From assembly GCA_023418095.1 (NCBI GenBank), contig JAEZDL010000230.1, positions 1 through 16,336 on the forward strand: a stretch of 16,336 bases of DNA. The letters run 5' to 3'. The notes below the pieces were generated by a model. It did not search any database, was not told where the DNA came from, and worked only from the letters and a program-made list of their open reading frames with translations. The translations under genes were made by a program, and so were the position numbers. Below are positions 6,531-13,175 of this stretch, piece by piece. Numbering within the stretch: position 1 is the first letter of the stretch; each line of letters starts with the position of its first letter. Source of the DNA: Bacteroidota bacterium (GTDB lineage Bacteria > Bacteroidota > Bacteroidia > Flavobacteriales_F > PHOS-HE28).

Positions 6531-9500
6531 ATGCATTACGATCACAAGGCCATAGAGGAGAAGTGGCGCAAGGAATGGCGCGAGCGCCGCACGTACAAGG
6601 TGATCGAGGATCCCACGAAGCCGAAATATTACGTGCTGGATATGTTCCCGTATCCCAGCGGCGCCGGGCTTCATGTGGGGCATCCGCTCGGCTACATCGC
6701 AAGTGATATCGTGGCGCGCTACAAGCGCCATCAGGGCCACTGCGTGCTGCATCCCATGGGGTACGATGCGTTCGGGCTTCCGGCGGAACAATATGCGATC
6801 CAGACCGGCCAGCATCCGGCGGTGACCACCGAGACGAACATCAAACGTTATCGTGAGCAGTTGGATCGGATCGGTTTCAGCTTCGATTGGGACCGTGAAG
6901 TGCGAACGAGCGATCCATCATTCTACAAATGGACGCAGTGGATCTTTCTTCAACTCTTCAATAGCTGGTACGATCCGCGAAAGGACAAGGCCGAACCGAT
7001 CGAAACATTGATCGAACACTTCGAATTGCAGGGTTATGAAGGCGCAAACGACCCGATCCTCACAGGCGATATCGAAGAAGAGATCGCTCCGTTCGCCGCA
7101 ACGGAATGGAAGGCGTTCGATGATCGGACCAAACAGCGGGTCCTGCAGAATTTCCGGCTGGCCTACCTGAGCGAAGCCTGGGTGAACTGGTGCGCCGCTT
7201 TGGGAACGGTACTCGCCAACGACGAAGTGAAGGACGGCGTAAGCGAACGCGGCGGCCATCCCGTGGAACGCAAACGCATGCCCCAATGGAGCCTGCGCAT
7301 CACCGCCTACGCACAGCGCCTGCTCGATGGCTTGGACAAACTTGATTGGAGCGACAGCATCAAGGAAGCGCAACGCAATTGGATCGGAAGGAGCGAGGGG
7401 GCGTTGGTGCGATTCCGCCTCACCCATGACTCATCTTCAGTGGAGAGAGGAAATGCGGACCTCACCCCTAGCCCCTCTCCGAAGGAGAGGGGGACAGATC
7501 CGGATCCGCGGTATGATACGATCAACAAGAAGTTATTTCCGCAATTGAAGAACCGTGCGAAGGAAATGCGCCGTTCTCCAACTGAAGCGGAACAGATCCT
7601 TTGGGAGGAACTACGAAATTCGAAGTTGGGCGATAAATTCAGAAGGCAACATTCCATCCAGGATTTCATTGTTGACTTTGTCTGTATAGATCGTCGTTTG
7701 ATCGTTGAGGTTGATGGATCGATCCATGAGCAGCAGAAGGATCATGATGACTATCGTACGCAGCAGTTGGAATATCACGGATTCAAAGTGATCCGATTTT
7801 CCAATGATGATGTGATACATAATAGAGCGACGGTTCTGACCGAGATCCGATCAACTCTGCAAGCATTACCCTTCCAACCTTGGAAGCAGAAAGGTGACCT
7901 GGCAGATACCGCCCCCCTCTCCACCGGAGAGGGGCTGGGGGTGAGGTCTCATGAAACCATCGAAGTCTTCACCACCCGCCCCGATACGCTCTTCGGCGTC
8001 ACTTTCGTAACGCTTGCGCCCGAGCATGATTTGGTGCAGCAGATCACCACGCCTGACCGCATGGAGGAAGTGATGGCCTACGTGAACACCGCGAAGAACC
8101 GCAGTGAACGCGAGCGCCAGGCCGATGTAAAGCGCGTGAGCGGAGTGTTCACCGGCGCGTATTGCATCCATCCGCTCACGGGGGAAGAGATCCCTGTCTG
8201 GGTCGGTGATTATGTGCTCAGCGGATATGGCACCGGTGCCGTGATGGCCGTCCCGGGAGGCGACCAGCGCGATTGGAGTTTCGCGAAGCATTTCGGGCTA
8301 CCGATCGTCGCGGTTACGGAAGGCGCGGATATTGAGAAGGAAGCCGACGAGCGGAAGGATGCCACGATCGTGAACAGTGGTTTTCTTTCAGGGTTGAAAG
8401 TGCCGCAGGCGATCTCCCGGGCGATCGATGAGCTGGTGGAGATCAATGCTGGCGAGCGGCGGATCAACTACCGGTTGCGCGATGCTGCTTTCGGCCGCCA
8501 GCGCTACTGGGGTGAACCGATCCCGATCTATTACAAGGATGGCGTGCCGTATCCGGTGAAGGAAGAACATCTTCCCCTAGTGCTGCCCGAGATCGATAAA
8601 TACCAGCCGACCGAAACCGGCGAACCGCCCTTGGCGCGTGCGCAGGATTGGATCTACTCCCCGACGCATGGCAGATCGGGATCAACTCCCCTCTCCACTG
8701 GAGAGGGGCAGGGGGTGAGGCCTGAATTCTTCCCTCTAGAGACCACCACGATGCCTGGCTGGGCCGGCAGCAGTTGGTATTTCCTCCGCTACATGGATCC
8801 GAAGAACGCTGATCGGTTCGCGGGGCAAGAAAAAATAAACTATTGGAAACAGGTGGATCTATACGTGGGCGGATCAGAACATGCCACCGGACATCTGCTC
8901 TATTTCCGGTTCTGGACGAAATTCCTTTTCGATCGTGGCTGGATCCCGTTCGATGAGCCTGCGCAAAAGCTGGTGAATCAGGGGATGATCACCGCATATT
9001 CTGAAAAAATATGGCTATATCATATTGGACAATCATCTTTTGAGGATAATCTAACTCTTACCAACTCTATTTTGCTTTATGGAGATGGTACTCGCTACTG
9101 GCCACTGACATTGGACGAACCACTTCAGCAGTTTATCAGTGATGACATATACATGCAGTACAAACAAAAACAGAAAGGACATTACGTAGCTGTAAATATT
9201 CCCATCGACTGTGTAGTAGAGAAGAAAGTTGATTTAGGCGTTTTGCTAAATCAACGGCCGGATTGGAAGAAGTCCGCTTTTGTGAGTAAGTATGGGTTTT
9301 TTGATGGCCGAATTGGAAAATCATTCTACTGGGAATCTGAATTTCAATTAAAAGAAGATGTAGAAGGGAAGACTAATTTCCAATCGATCAAAGAGCCTTT
9401 CGTCGAAAAAATGTCCAAGTCCAAGTTCAACGTTGTGAACCCGGACGACATCATCGAGAAGTACGGCGCCGACACACTTCGTCTCTACGAAATGTTCCTC

Positions 9501-10091
9501 GGCCCGATCGAGCAGAGCAAACCTTGGGACACCAACGGTATTGAAGGGACTTTCCGTTTCCTCCGCAAATTCTGGAATCTCTTCCACGATCAGAACGGCG
9601 AATGGGCTGTGATCGATGAGGAACCTTCTCGTGAAGAACTGAAGATCCTCCACGCTACATTGAAAAAGGTGAGTGAGGATATCGATCGGATGAGCTTCAA
9701 CACCAGCGTGGCGCAATTCATGATCGCGGCGAACGGCCTTGGCGATCTGAAGTGCCGCAAACGTTCGATCCTGGAGCCGCTGGCGATCGTTCTTTCACCC
9801 TTCGCGCCACACATCACCGAAGAGATCTGGCAGTTGCTCGGTCATGCTGAAAGCATAACGACCGCTACGTGGCCGGCCTTCAACGCGCAATATTTGGTGG
9901 AGGACAGCTTCAGCTATCCGATCAGCTTCAACGGAAAGACCCGACTGCAGCTCGAGTTTCCGATCGAACTGAGCAAGGAACAGGTGGAAGCCGCCGTGCT
10001 CGCCAACCCCGAAGTTCAACAACGCCTGGAAGGTAAAGCCCCGAAAAAGGTGATCGTGGTACCGAAGCGGATCGTGAACATCGTGGTCTGA
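6531..10091 (+). CDS. leuS: Leucyl-tRNA synthetase interrupted by in-frame insertions
   Basis: 1186 aa, whereas I expect roughly 920-950 for Bacteroidota LeuRS. The class Ia core is complete: HVGH at 48-51 (HIGH motif), the editing-domain motifs TTRPDTLFG (from residue 481) and GTGAVMAVPGGDQRDW, MPGWAGSSWYFLRYMD, KMSKS at 960-964, NPDDIIEKYGADTLRLYEMFLGPIEQSKPWDT, and a C-terminal anticodon-binding domain. It joins leucine to tRNA-Leu and edits mischarged products. Three foreign-looking stretches interrupt it. Residues about 297-473 hold hairpin repeats and a DUF559 nuclease domain, in a loop where the CP1 editing domain begins. Residues 720-731 hold another hairpin repeat. Residues about 822-952 are AT-rich. 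All keep the reading frame, and no stop or splice signal was found. The product is presumably active because the gene is essential. Confidence 0.95.
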   Translation: MHYDHKAIEEKWRKEWRERRTYKVIEDPTKPKYYVLDMFPYPSGAGLHVGHPLGYIASDIVARYKRHQGHCVLHPMGYDAFGLPAEQYAIQTGQHPAVTTETNIKRYREQLDRIGFSFDWDREVRTSDPSFYKWTQWIFLQLFNSWYDPRKDKAEPIETLIEHFELQGYEGANDPILTGDIEEEIAPFAATEWKAFDDRTKQRVLQNFRLAYLSEAWVNWCAALGTVLANDEVKDGVSERGGHPVERKRMPQWSLRITAYAQRLLDGLDKLDWSDSIKEAQRNWIGRSEGALVRFRLTHDSSSVERGNADLTPSPSPKERGTDPDPRYDTINKKLFPQLKNRAKEMRRSPTEAEQILWEELRNSKLGDKFRRQHSIQDFIVDFVCIDRRLIVEVDGSIHEQQKDHDDYRTQQLEYHGFKVIRFSNDDVIHNRATVLTEIRSTLQALPFQPWKQKGDLADTAPLSTGEGLGVRSHETIEVFTTRPDTLFGVTFVTLAPEHDLVQQITTPDRMEEVMAYVNTAKNRSERERQADVKRVSGVFTGAYCIHPLTGEEIPVWVGDYVLSGYGTGAVMAVPGGDQRDWSFAKHFGLPIVAVTEGADIEKEADERKDATIVNSGFLSGLKVPQAISRAIDELVEINAGERRINYRLRDAAFGRQRYWGEPIPIYYKDGVPYPVKEEHLPLVLPEIDKYQPTETGEPPLARAQDWIYSPTHGRSGSTPLSTGEGQGVRPEFFPLETTTMPGWAGSSWYFLRYMDPKNADRFAGQEKINYWKQVDLYVGGSEHATGHLLYFRFWTKFLFDRGWIPFDEPAQKLVNQGMITAYSEKIWLYHIGQSSFEDNLTLTNSILLYGDGTRYWPLTLDEPLQQFISDDIYMQYKQKQKGHYVAVNIPIDCVVEKKVDLGVLLNQRPDWKKSAFVSKYGFFDGRIGKSFYWESEFQLKEDVEGKTNFQSIKEPFVEKMSKSKFNVVNPDDIIEKYGADTLRLYEMFLGPIEQSKPWDTNGIEGTFRFLRKFWNLFHDQNGEWAVIDEEPSREELKILHATLKKVSEDIDRMSFNTSVAQFMIAANGLGDLKCRKRSILEPLAIVLSPFAPHITEEIWQLLGHAESITTATWPAFNAQYLVEDSFSYPISFNGKTRLQLEFPIELSKEQVEAAVLANPEVQQRLEGKAPKKVIVVPKRIVNIVV
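7418..7450 (+). repeat. Decayed copy of the leuS hairpin repeat
   Basis: This 33-bp stretch starts CCTCACCC and ends GGAGAGAGG, and aligns without gaps to the 33 bp at 7460-7492 with 23 matches by my count. The two are in the same codon phase and translate to LTHDSSSVERG and LTPSPSPKERG. It looks like an older copy of the repeat that lost its hairpin. Confidence 0.5.
7460..7492 (+). repeat. Hairpin repeat copy A (left end of the DUF559 element)
   Basis: Core CCCCTCTCC-gaa-GGAGAGGGG (7472-7480/7484-7492) is a perfect 9-bp stem with a 3-nt loop. Its tail CCTCACCCCTAG lies on the left, the opposite orientation to the copies at 7914 and 8688. It translates in the leuS frame as LTPSPSPKERG. Confidence 0.9.
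7914..7946 (-). repeat. Hairpin repeat copy B (right end of the DUF559 element)
   Basis: Core CCCCTCTCC-acc-GGAGAGGGG (7914-7922/7926-7934) is followed by the tail CTGGGGGTGAGG on the right. It is inverted relative to copy A and translates as PLSTGEGLGVR. It differs from copy C at only two positions. Confidence 0.9.
8688..8720 (-). repeat. Hairpin repeat copy C (solo insertion in leuS)
   Basis: Core CCCCTCTCC-act-GGAGAGGGG (8688-8696/8700-8708) has the tail CAGGGGGTGAGG. It is nearly identical to copy B, in the same orientation and codon phase (PLSTGEGQGVR), but has no nuclease domain nearby. It falls between the segment LARAQDW and PLETTTMPGWAGSS, where relatives have a short linker. Confidence 0.9.
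8993..9385 (+). other. AT-rich, GATC-free island within leuS
   Basis: By hand count the bases 9001-9360 are about 37% G+C. No GATC occurs between about 8986 and 9385, although the flanking DNA has one every few dozen bases. It encodes residues about 822-952, between LVNQGMI and the KMSKS loop, which is where LeuRS carries its leucine-specific region. Weak family resemblance remains (HYVAVNIPID; NQRPDWKKSAFV), so this looks like a diverged or imported version of that region, somewhat longer than usual, rather than unrelated DNA. Confidence 0.7.
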
Positions 10092-10235
10092 TCGTTGAAT
10101 ACGTAACCCGGATCGGTGCCGTTAGTACAAAAGGCGATGGGAAAAATGCTGATCCGCGAACGCTGTCCAGCCCTGATCCGCTCCCGCCAGATCGGCGTGG
10201 GATGTGGTTGGCACTTGGTTTGTCTGATGCGAAGC

Positions 10236-11066
10236 ATGAAGACGCCCGGCCTCGCTTTGATCTTCACTTTTGCGATCCTTCCGTTCAGTTTCGCACAATC
10301 GCCTTCCACCAATGGCACGGTACCAGTGTCGCAATACGAGCTGGAGGAATATCCGTTGCGCAACCTCCAGCACGATGCGTTCAAGCCGGGCGAGAAGCTG
10401 CGATATGTTGTGCATTACGGCTGGATCAATGCAGGTGAAGCCCTGGTTGAACTGAAGGAAAGCGATCGGGAGATCCGCGGAAGAAAAGTGTGGCATGCGG
10501 TGGGCAAAGGCCGCAGCCTCGGAGCGTTCAGCGCGTTCTACAATGTGGATGATCATTACGAAACGTACATCGATGCCAAAGGGGTTTTCCCCTGGATCTT
10601 CAAGCGCCGGGTGAACGAAGGCGGCTACAAGTTCACCCAGGATTACCACTATTTGCAGCACCGCCGCGAGGTGACCACGCAGAAGGAGCAGACCCACAAA
10701 GTGCCCGGCGGCGTGCAGGATATCCTGAGCGCATTCTACTACGCGCGGACCATGGATTTCTCCAATGCGAAACCCGGCGACATTTTCACGGTGGAATGTT
10801 TCCTTGACGATGAGCTTTGGCCGTTGCGCATGCGCTACATGGGCAAGGAAACGATCAAGTTGCGCAATGGAAAATACCGTTGTTTGAAGTTCCAGCCGGT
10901 GGTGCAGGAAGGCCGCATCTTCAAAGGCAACGATGATCTGAACGTGTGGATCACCGACGATGGCAACAAGATCCCCGTACTTGCACAGGCGAAGGTCCTC
11001 GTGGGTTCGATCAAGATGGAATTGAGCGAATACCAAGGCCTCGCGCACCCGATCGCGAAAGAGTGA
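10236..11066 (+). CDS. Secreted DUF3108-like protein
   Basis: 276 aa from MKTPGLALIFTFAILPFSFAQS, a signal peptide with cleavage likely after FSFA. The open frame extends to 10116, but the extra residues do not resemble a signal, so I start at 10236 (10227 is possible). The mature part begins with a DAFKPGEKLRYVVHYGWINAGEA segment and continues through VGKGRSLGAFSAFYNVDDHYETYID and NVWITDDGNKIPVLAQAKVLVGSIKMEL. These are typical of DUF3108, a beta-rich exported family of unknown function, common in Bacteroidota and Proteobacteria. No catalytic residues can be named. The M23 peptidase gene follows after 115 nt, so both may serve the periplasm or outer surface. Confidence 0.85.
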   Translation: MKTPGLALIFTFAILPFSFAQSPSTNGTVPVSQYELEEYPLRNLQHDAFKPGEKLRYVVHYGWINAGEALVELKESDREIRGRKVWHAVGKGRSLGAFSAFYNVDDHYETYIDAKGVFPWIFKRRVNEGGYKFTQDYHYLQHRREVTTQKEQTHKVPGGVQDILSAFYYARTMDFSNAKPGDIFTVECFLDDELWPLRMRYMGKETIKLRNGKYRCLKFQPVVQEGRIFKGNDDLNVWITDDGNKIPVLAQAKVLVGSIKMELSEYQGLAHPIAKE

Positions 11067-11181
11067 CGCACAGTTATCCACGCCAGCCGTGGAAACTTTA
11101 TGGCCCGCCGCCGGAGATCGGCCTGCTCTTCTGATTTTCTTGCGTTCCATTCGGTGGGATCAGCGCACCGGAGCAAGCGAA

Positions 11182-12459
11182 ATGAAGAGTTGGAAGAAGT
11201 GGGCGATCGGAACGATCGGTGTGGCGGGAACAGCGCTTTTCTTTCTTTCCGTTGATGTGCGGCCGCACGAGGAATACGTCGCGGAGAAGCCGATCGAACT
11301 TGAAGCCGACAGCGTGCCACTTGCCCCGCACGAATACGGCATTCCCATGGCCGGTTTCGTGTTGGAGCAGGGGCGCGTGAAGAGCGGGCAGACCTTCGGC
11401 AACATGCTCACCGCGCACGGCATCGCCATGGGGATCGTGCAGCAGCTGGTCGAACTTGCCGGGCCGCATATCGATGTGCGCCGCATGCGCAGCGGAAATC
11501 CGTTCGCATTCATCTTTTCCGAAGGCGATCGATCTGCGCCGCGCTATTTCATCTACGAATCGAATCCTGTTGAGTACGTGGTGTTCTCATTGAAGGAGGA
11601 CAGCCTTGATGTGACGGTGGGAAAGCGGCCTGTGCATACAACGGAGCATACGCTCGCATGCCGCGTTACCGGTGCGCTGTACAACGATCTGGCCAGCGCC
11701 GGGGCCGATCCGATCCTCGCCGTTCTGTTATCGGAAGTCTTCGCCTGGACCGTCGATTTCTACCGGATCCAAAAGGATGATGTGTTCTCTGTGACCTACC
11801 GGGAGAACACGGTTGACGGACAACGGTTCGGGATGCCGCAGATCCTCGCCGCACGTTATACGAGCGGTGGCGCAGTAACCCAGGCTTTCGCCTTCGAGCA
11901 GGAGGATGGCACGCAGTATTTCGATGATGCAGGCAACAGTCTGCGCAAAGCGTTCCTGCAGGCGCCGTTGAAATTCAGCCGTGTGTCTTCAGGTTTCAGC
12001 AAACGCAGGTTACATCCCGTGCAGAAAGTGATGAAGGCACACCTCGGAACCGATTATGCAGCACCGTACGGCACACCGATCCTCGCGGTCGGCGATGGGG
12101 TGGTGGTGGAAGCGGCGCATGGGCGCGGAAATGGGAAATTCGTGAAGATCAAGCACAACGGCACGTACAGCACACAGTACCTGCACATGCGCAAGATCCT
12201 TGTGAAGAAGGGGCAACGCGTGAGCCAGGGCGATGTGATCGGAGAAGTGGGAAGCACCGGCCTGGCCACCGGTCCGCACGTATGCTTCAGGTTCTGGAAG
12301 AACGGCGTGCAGGTGGATCATCGCAAGGAGGTCTTCCCCAGTTCCGGCCCTGTAGCTGAAGCATTACGACCGAAATTCGAGAAGATCCGCGATGCGATGA
12401 TCGAAAAGCTCGATCAGGCCGAATTGGAAGCCGCTCACGGACGGCTCGCCACCTTCTGA
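11182..12459 (+). CDS. M23 family metallopeptidase (LytM-type cell-wall hydrolase)
   Basis: 425 aa from MKSWKKWAIGTIGVAGTALFFLSV, an N-terminal signal or membrane anchor; the frame extending to 11089 is not used. A region around residues 60-110 (GRVKSGQTFGNMLTAHGI) resembles the LysM-like N-terminal domain of such proteins. The peptidase domain (about 270-385) shows HLGTD with zinc ligands His287 and Asp291, His335 in QYLHMR, and TGPHVCFRFWKNG with His366 and Cys368. In classical M23 enzymes the last motif is HxH; here the second His is Cys, which could still bind zinc. The likely substrate is peptidoglycan cross-bridges, in the periplasm. The last 25 bp overlap the end of the convergent gene at 12435. 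Confidence 0.92.
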   Translation: MKSWKKWAIGTIGVAGTALFFLSVDVRPHEEYVAEKPIELEADSVPLAPHEYGIPMAGFVLEQGRVKSGQTFGNMLTAHGIAMGIVQQLVELAGPHIDVRRMRSGNPFAFIFSEGDRSAPRYFIYESNPVEYVVFSLKEDSLDVTVGKRPVHTTEHTLACRVTGALYNDLASAGADPILAVLLSEVFAWTVDFYRIQKDDVFSVTYRENTVDGQRFGMPQILAARYTSGGAVTQAFAFEQEDGTQYFDDAGNSLRKAFLQAPLKFSRVSSGFSKRRLHPVQKVMKAHLGTDYAAPYGTPILAVGDGVVVEAAHGRGNGKFVKIKHNGTYSTQYLHMRKILVKKGQRVSQGDVIGEVGSTGLATGPHVCFRFWKNGVQVDHRKEVFPSSGPVAEALRPKFEKIRDAMIEKLDQAELEAAHGRLATF

Positions 12460-13103
12460 TCCGATCCGATCCGTTTGATCTCCTCAAAAGTGTAAGTTCC
12501 GCCCACAGGCAGATCCGTCGCACGGATCAGGGCTTTTGCCAGCAGATCGTGAGGCATCGGTCTATAACGTTGCAAACTTCCGATCATCAGCGGCGAGATC
12601 AGCGACATCACCGCGATCCCGATCCGTTCGCCGATCCGTTCCTCCCGCCGCGGCCCAGTAAGGATCGAAGGATGGAAGATGTGGACGACCGGAAGACCGA
12701 TGGCTTTCAGGTCGCGCTCCATCTCACCCTTCACCCTGTTGTAGAAGATCTTCGATCCCGGATCGGCGCCGACCGCGCTTACCACACAGAAAGTGCGAAC
12801 GCCATTTGCCTTCGCCCACTTCGCGATCCCGATCACCAGATCGTGATCCACGGCTCGGAAGGCTTCCTGGCTTCCGGCTTTCTTGATCGTGGTGCCAAGG
12901 CAGCAGATCACTGCATCGATCCGTTCATTGCGCAACGCCGAAAGCAAGTCCTCATCCTTGGCGATCCACTGCTCAAGCCCAGAGCCTTTCTGCAATGGCC
13001 GGCGCGTTAATGCGATCGGTTGCACGCCGCTCTTCTTCAACAAGAGATCGACCACTGTATTTCCGATCAATCCGGTGGGTCCGGCGACAAGGATCTTCTT
13101 CAT
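12435..13103 (-). CDS. NAD(P)-binding Rossmann-fold protein (TIP30/atypical SDR-like)
   Basis: 222 aa. The N terminus MKKILVAGPTGLIGNTVVDLLL is a GxxGxxG-type dinucleotide-binding motif of atypical short-chain dehydrogenases. LTRRPL after the second strand suggests NADP preference. DAVICCLGTT, FCVVSAVGADPGSKIFYNRVKGEME (a YxxxK-like pair) and VHIFHPSILTGPR match the TIP30/HTATIP2-like group often labelled NAD(P)H-binding protein. The substrate is unknown. Its 3' end overlaps the M23 gene by 25 bp in convergent orientation. Its start lies only 72 bp from the divergent membrane-protein gene, so the palindrome at 13136-13151 could affect both. Confidence 0.87.
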   Translation of the reverse strand: MKKILVAGPTGLIGNTVVDLLLKKSGVQPIALTRRPLQKGSGLEQWIAKDEDLLSALRNERIDAVICCLGTTIKKAGSQEAFRAVDHDLVIGIAKWAKANGVRTFCVVSAVGADPGSKIFYNRVKGEMERDLKAIGLPVVHIFHPSILTGPRREERIGERIGIAVMSLISPLMIGSLQRYRPMPHDLLAKALIRATDLPVGGTYTFEEIKRIGSDQKVASRP

Positions 13104-13125
13104 AAAGGAAAGTTATGATCACATC

Positions 13126-13155
13126 TTGTTTATAGTGTAAACAAGTTTACATTTG
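13126..13155 (+). promoter_or_regulatory. Bacteroidota promoter of the membrane protein-regulator operon
   Basis: TTG at 13126-13128 and TACATTTG at 13148-13155 are separated by exactly 19 bp. This is the best match in the window to the TTG-N19-TAnnTTTG consensus. Transcription would start near 13162, about 14 nt before the ATG at 13176. Confidence 0.75.
13136..13151. promoter_or_regulatory. Candidate operator palindrome overlapping the -7 element
   Basis: TGTAAACAAGTTTACA has perfect 7-bp arms with a 2-bp centre. It lies in the promoter spacer and covers the first half of the -7 octamer, a position suited to repression. The second gene of the operon encodes a winged-helix regulator, so autoregulation is the simplest reading. 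Binding is inferred only. Confidence 0.55.
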
Positions 13156-13175
13156 TACCATCATTCATTTCGACC

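Larger units (their letters stand above)
7460..7946 (+). mobile_element. Candidate mobile element: DUF559 endonuclease domain between inverted hairpin repeats, in frame in leuS
   Basis: Outer ends are inverted: CCTCACCCC at 7460 opens the left copy and GGGGTGAGG closes the right one at 7946. The 21-bp ends match at 20 positions. Between them, about residues 333-447 of the fusion protein form a complete DUF559 domain (Vsr-like, PD-(D/E)XK fold). It contains LKNRAKEMRRSPTEAEQILW, KFRRQHSIQDFIVDF, LIVEVDGSIHEQQ and GFKVIRFSNDDV, so the presumed catalytic Glu (TEAE), Asp (VDF) and Glu-x-Asp residues are intact. The whole stretch is open in the leuS frame and has no dedicated promoter that I can see. 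There are no intein splice motifs. GATC sites are frequent, as in the host, suggesting long residence or a related donor. The boundaries are those of the repeats; the original target sequence and any duplication cannot be fixed from one copy. Confidence 0.7.

Noticed and set aside
6447..6815. Long N-terminal extension of the ftsX open frame
   Set aside because: It runs antisense through the conserved start of leuS and its own promoter, and the FtsX N terminus (cytoplasmic segment and first TM helix) is complete from 6446.
7460..7946. Intein or self-splicing intron in leuS
   Set aside because: There is no intein N-terminal Cys/Ser block or C-terminal His-Asn motif, no group I/II core, and the frame stays open across both ends.
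8688..8720. CRISPR array formed by the hairpin repeats
   Set aside because: The copies are irregularly spaced by hundreds to thousands of bases, occur in both orientations, and have no uniform spacers or cas genes.
11074..11082. Possible DnaA box TTATCCACG
   Set aside because: A single near-consensus site without a cluster, AT-rich unwinding region or dnaA/dnaN neighbourhood does not indicate an origin.
11078..11092. CCACG/CGTGG hairpin after the DUF3108-like gene as a terminator
   Set aside because: The stem is only 5 bp and is followed by AAACTTTA rather than a U tract. Too weak to call.
10122..11150. 342-aa open frame antisense to the DUF3108-like gene
   Set aside because: The plus strand has a signal peptide and family motifs. 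The antisense product is rich in His, Arg and Ala without domain features.
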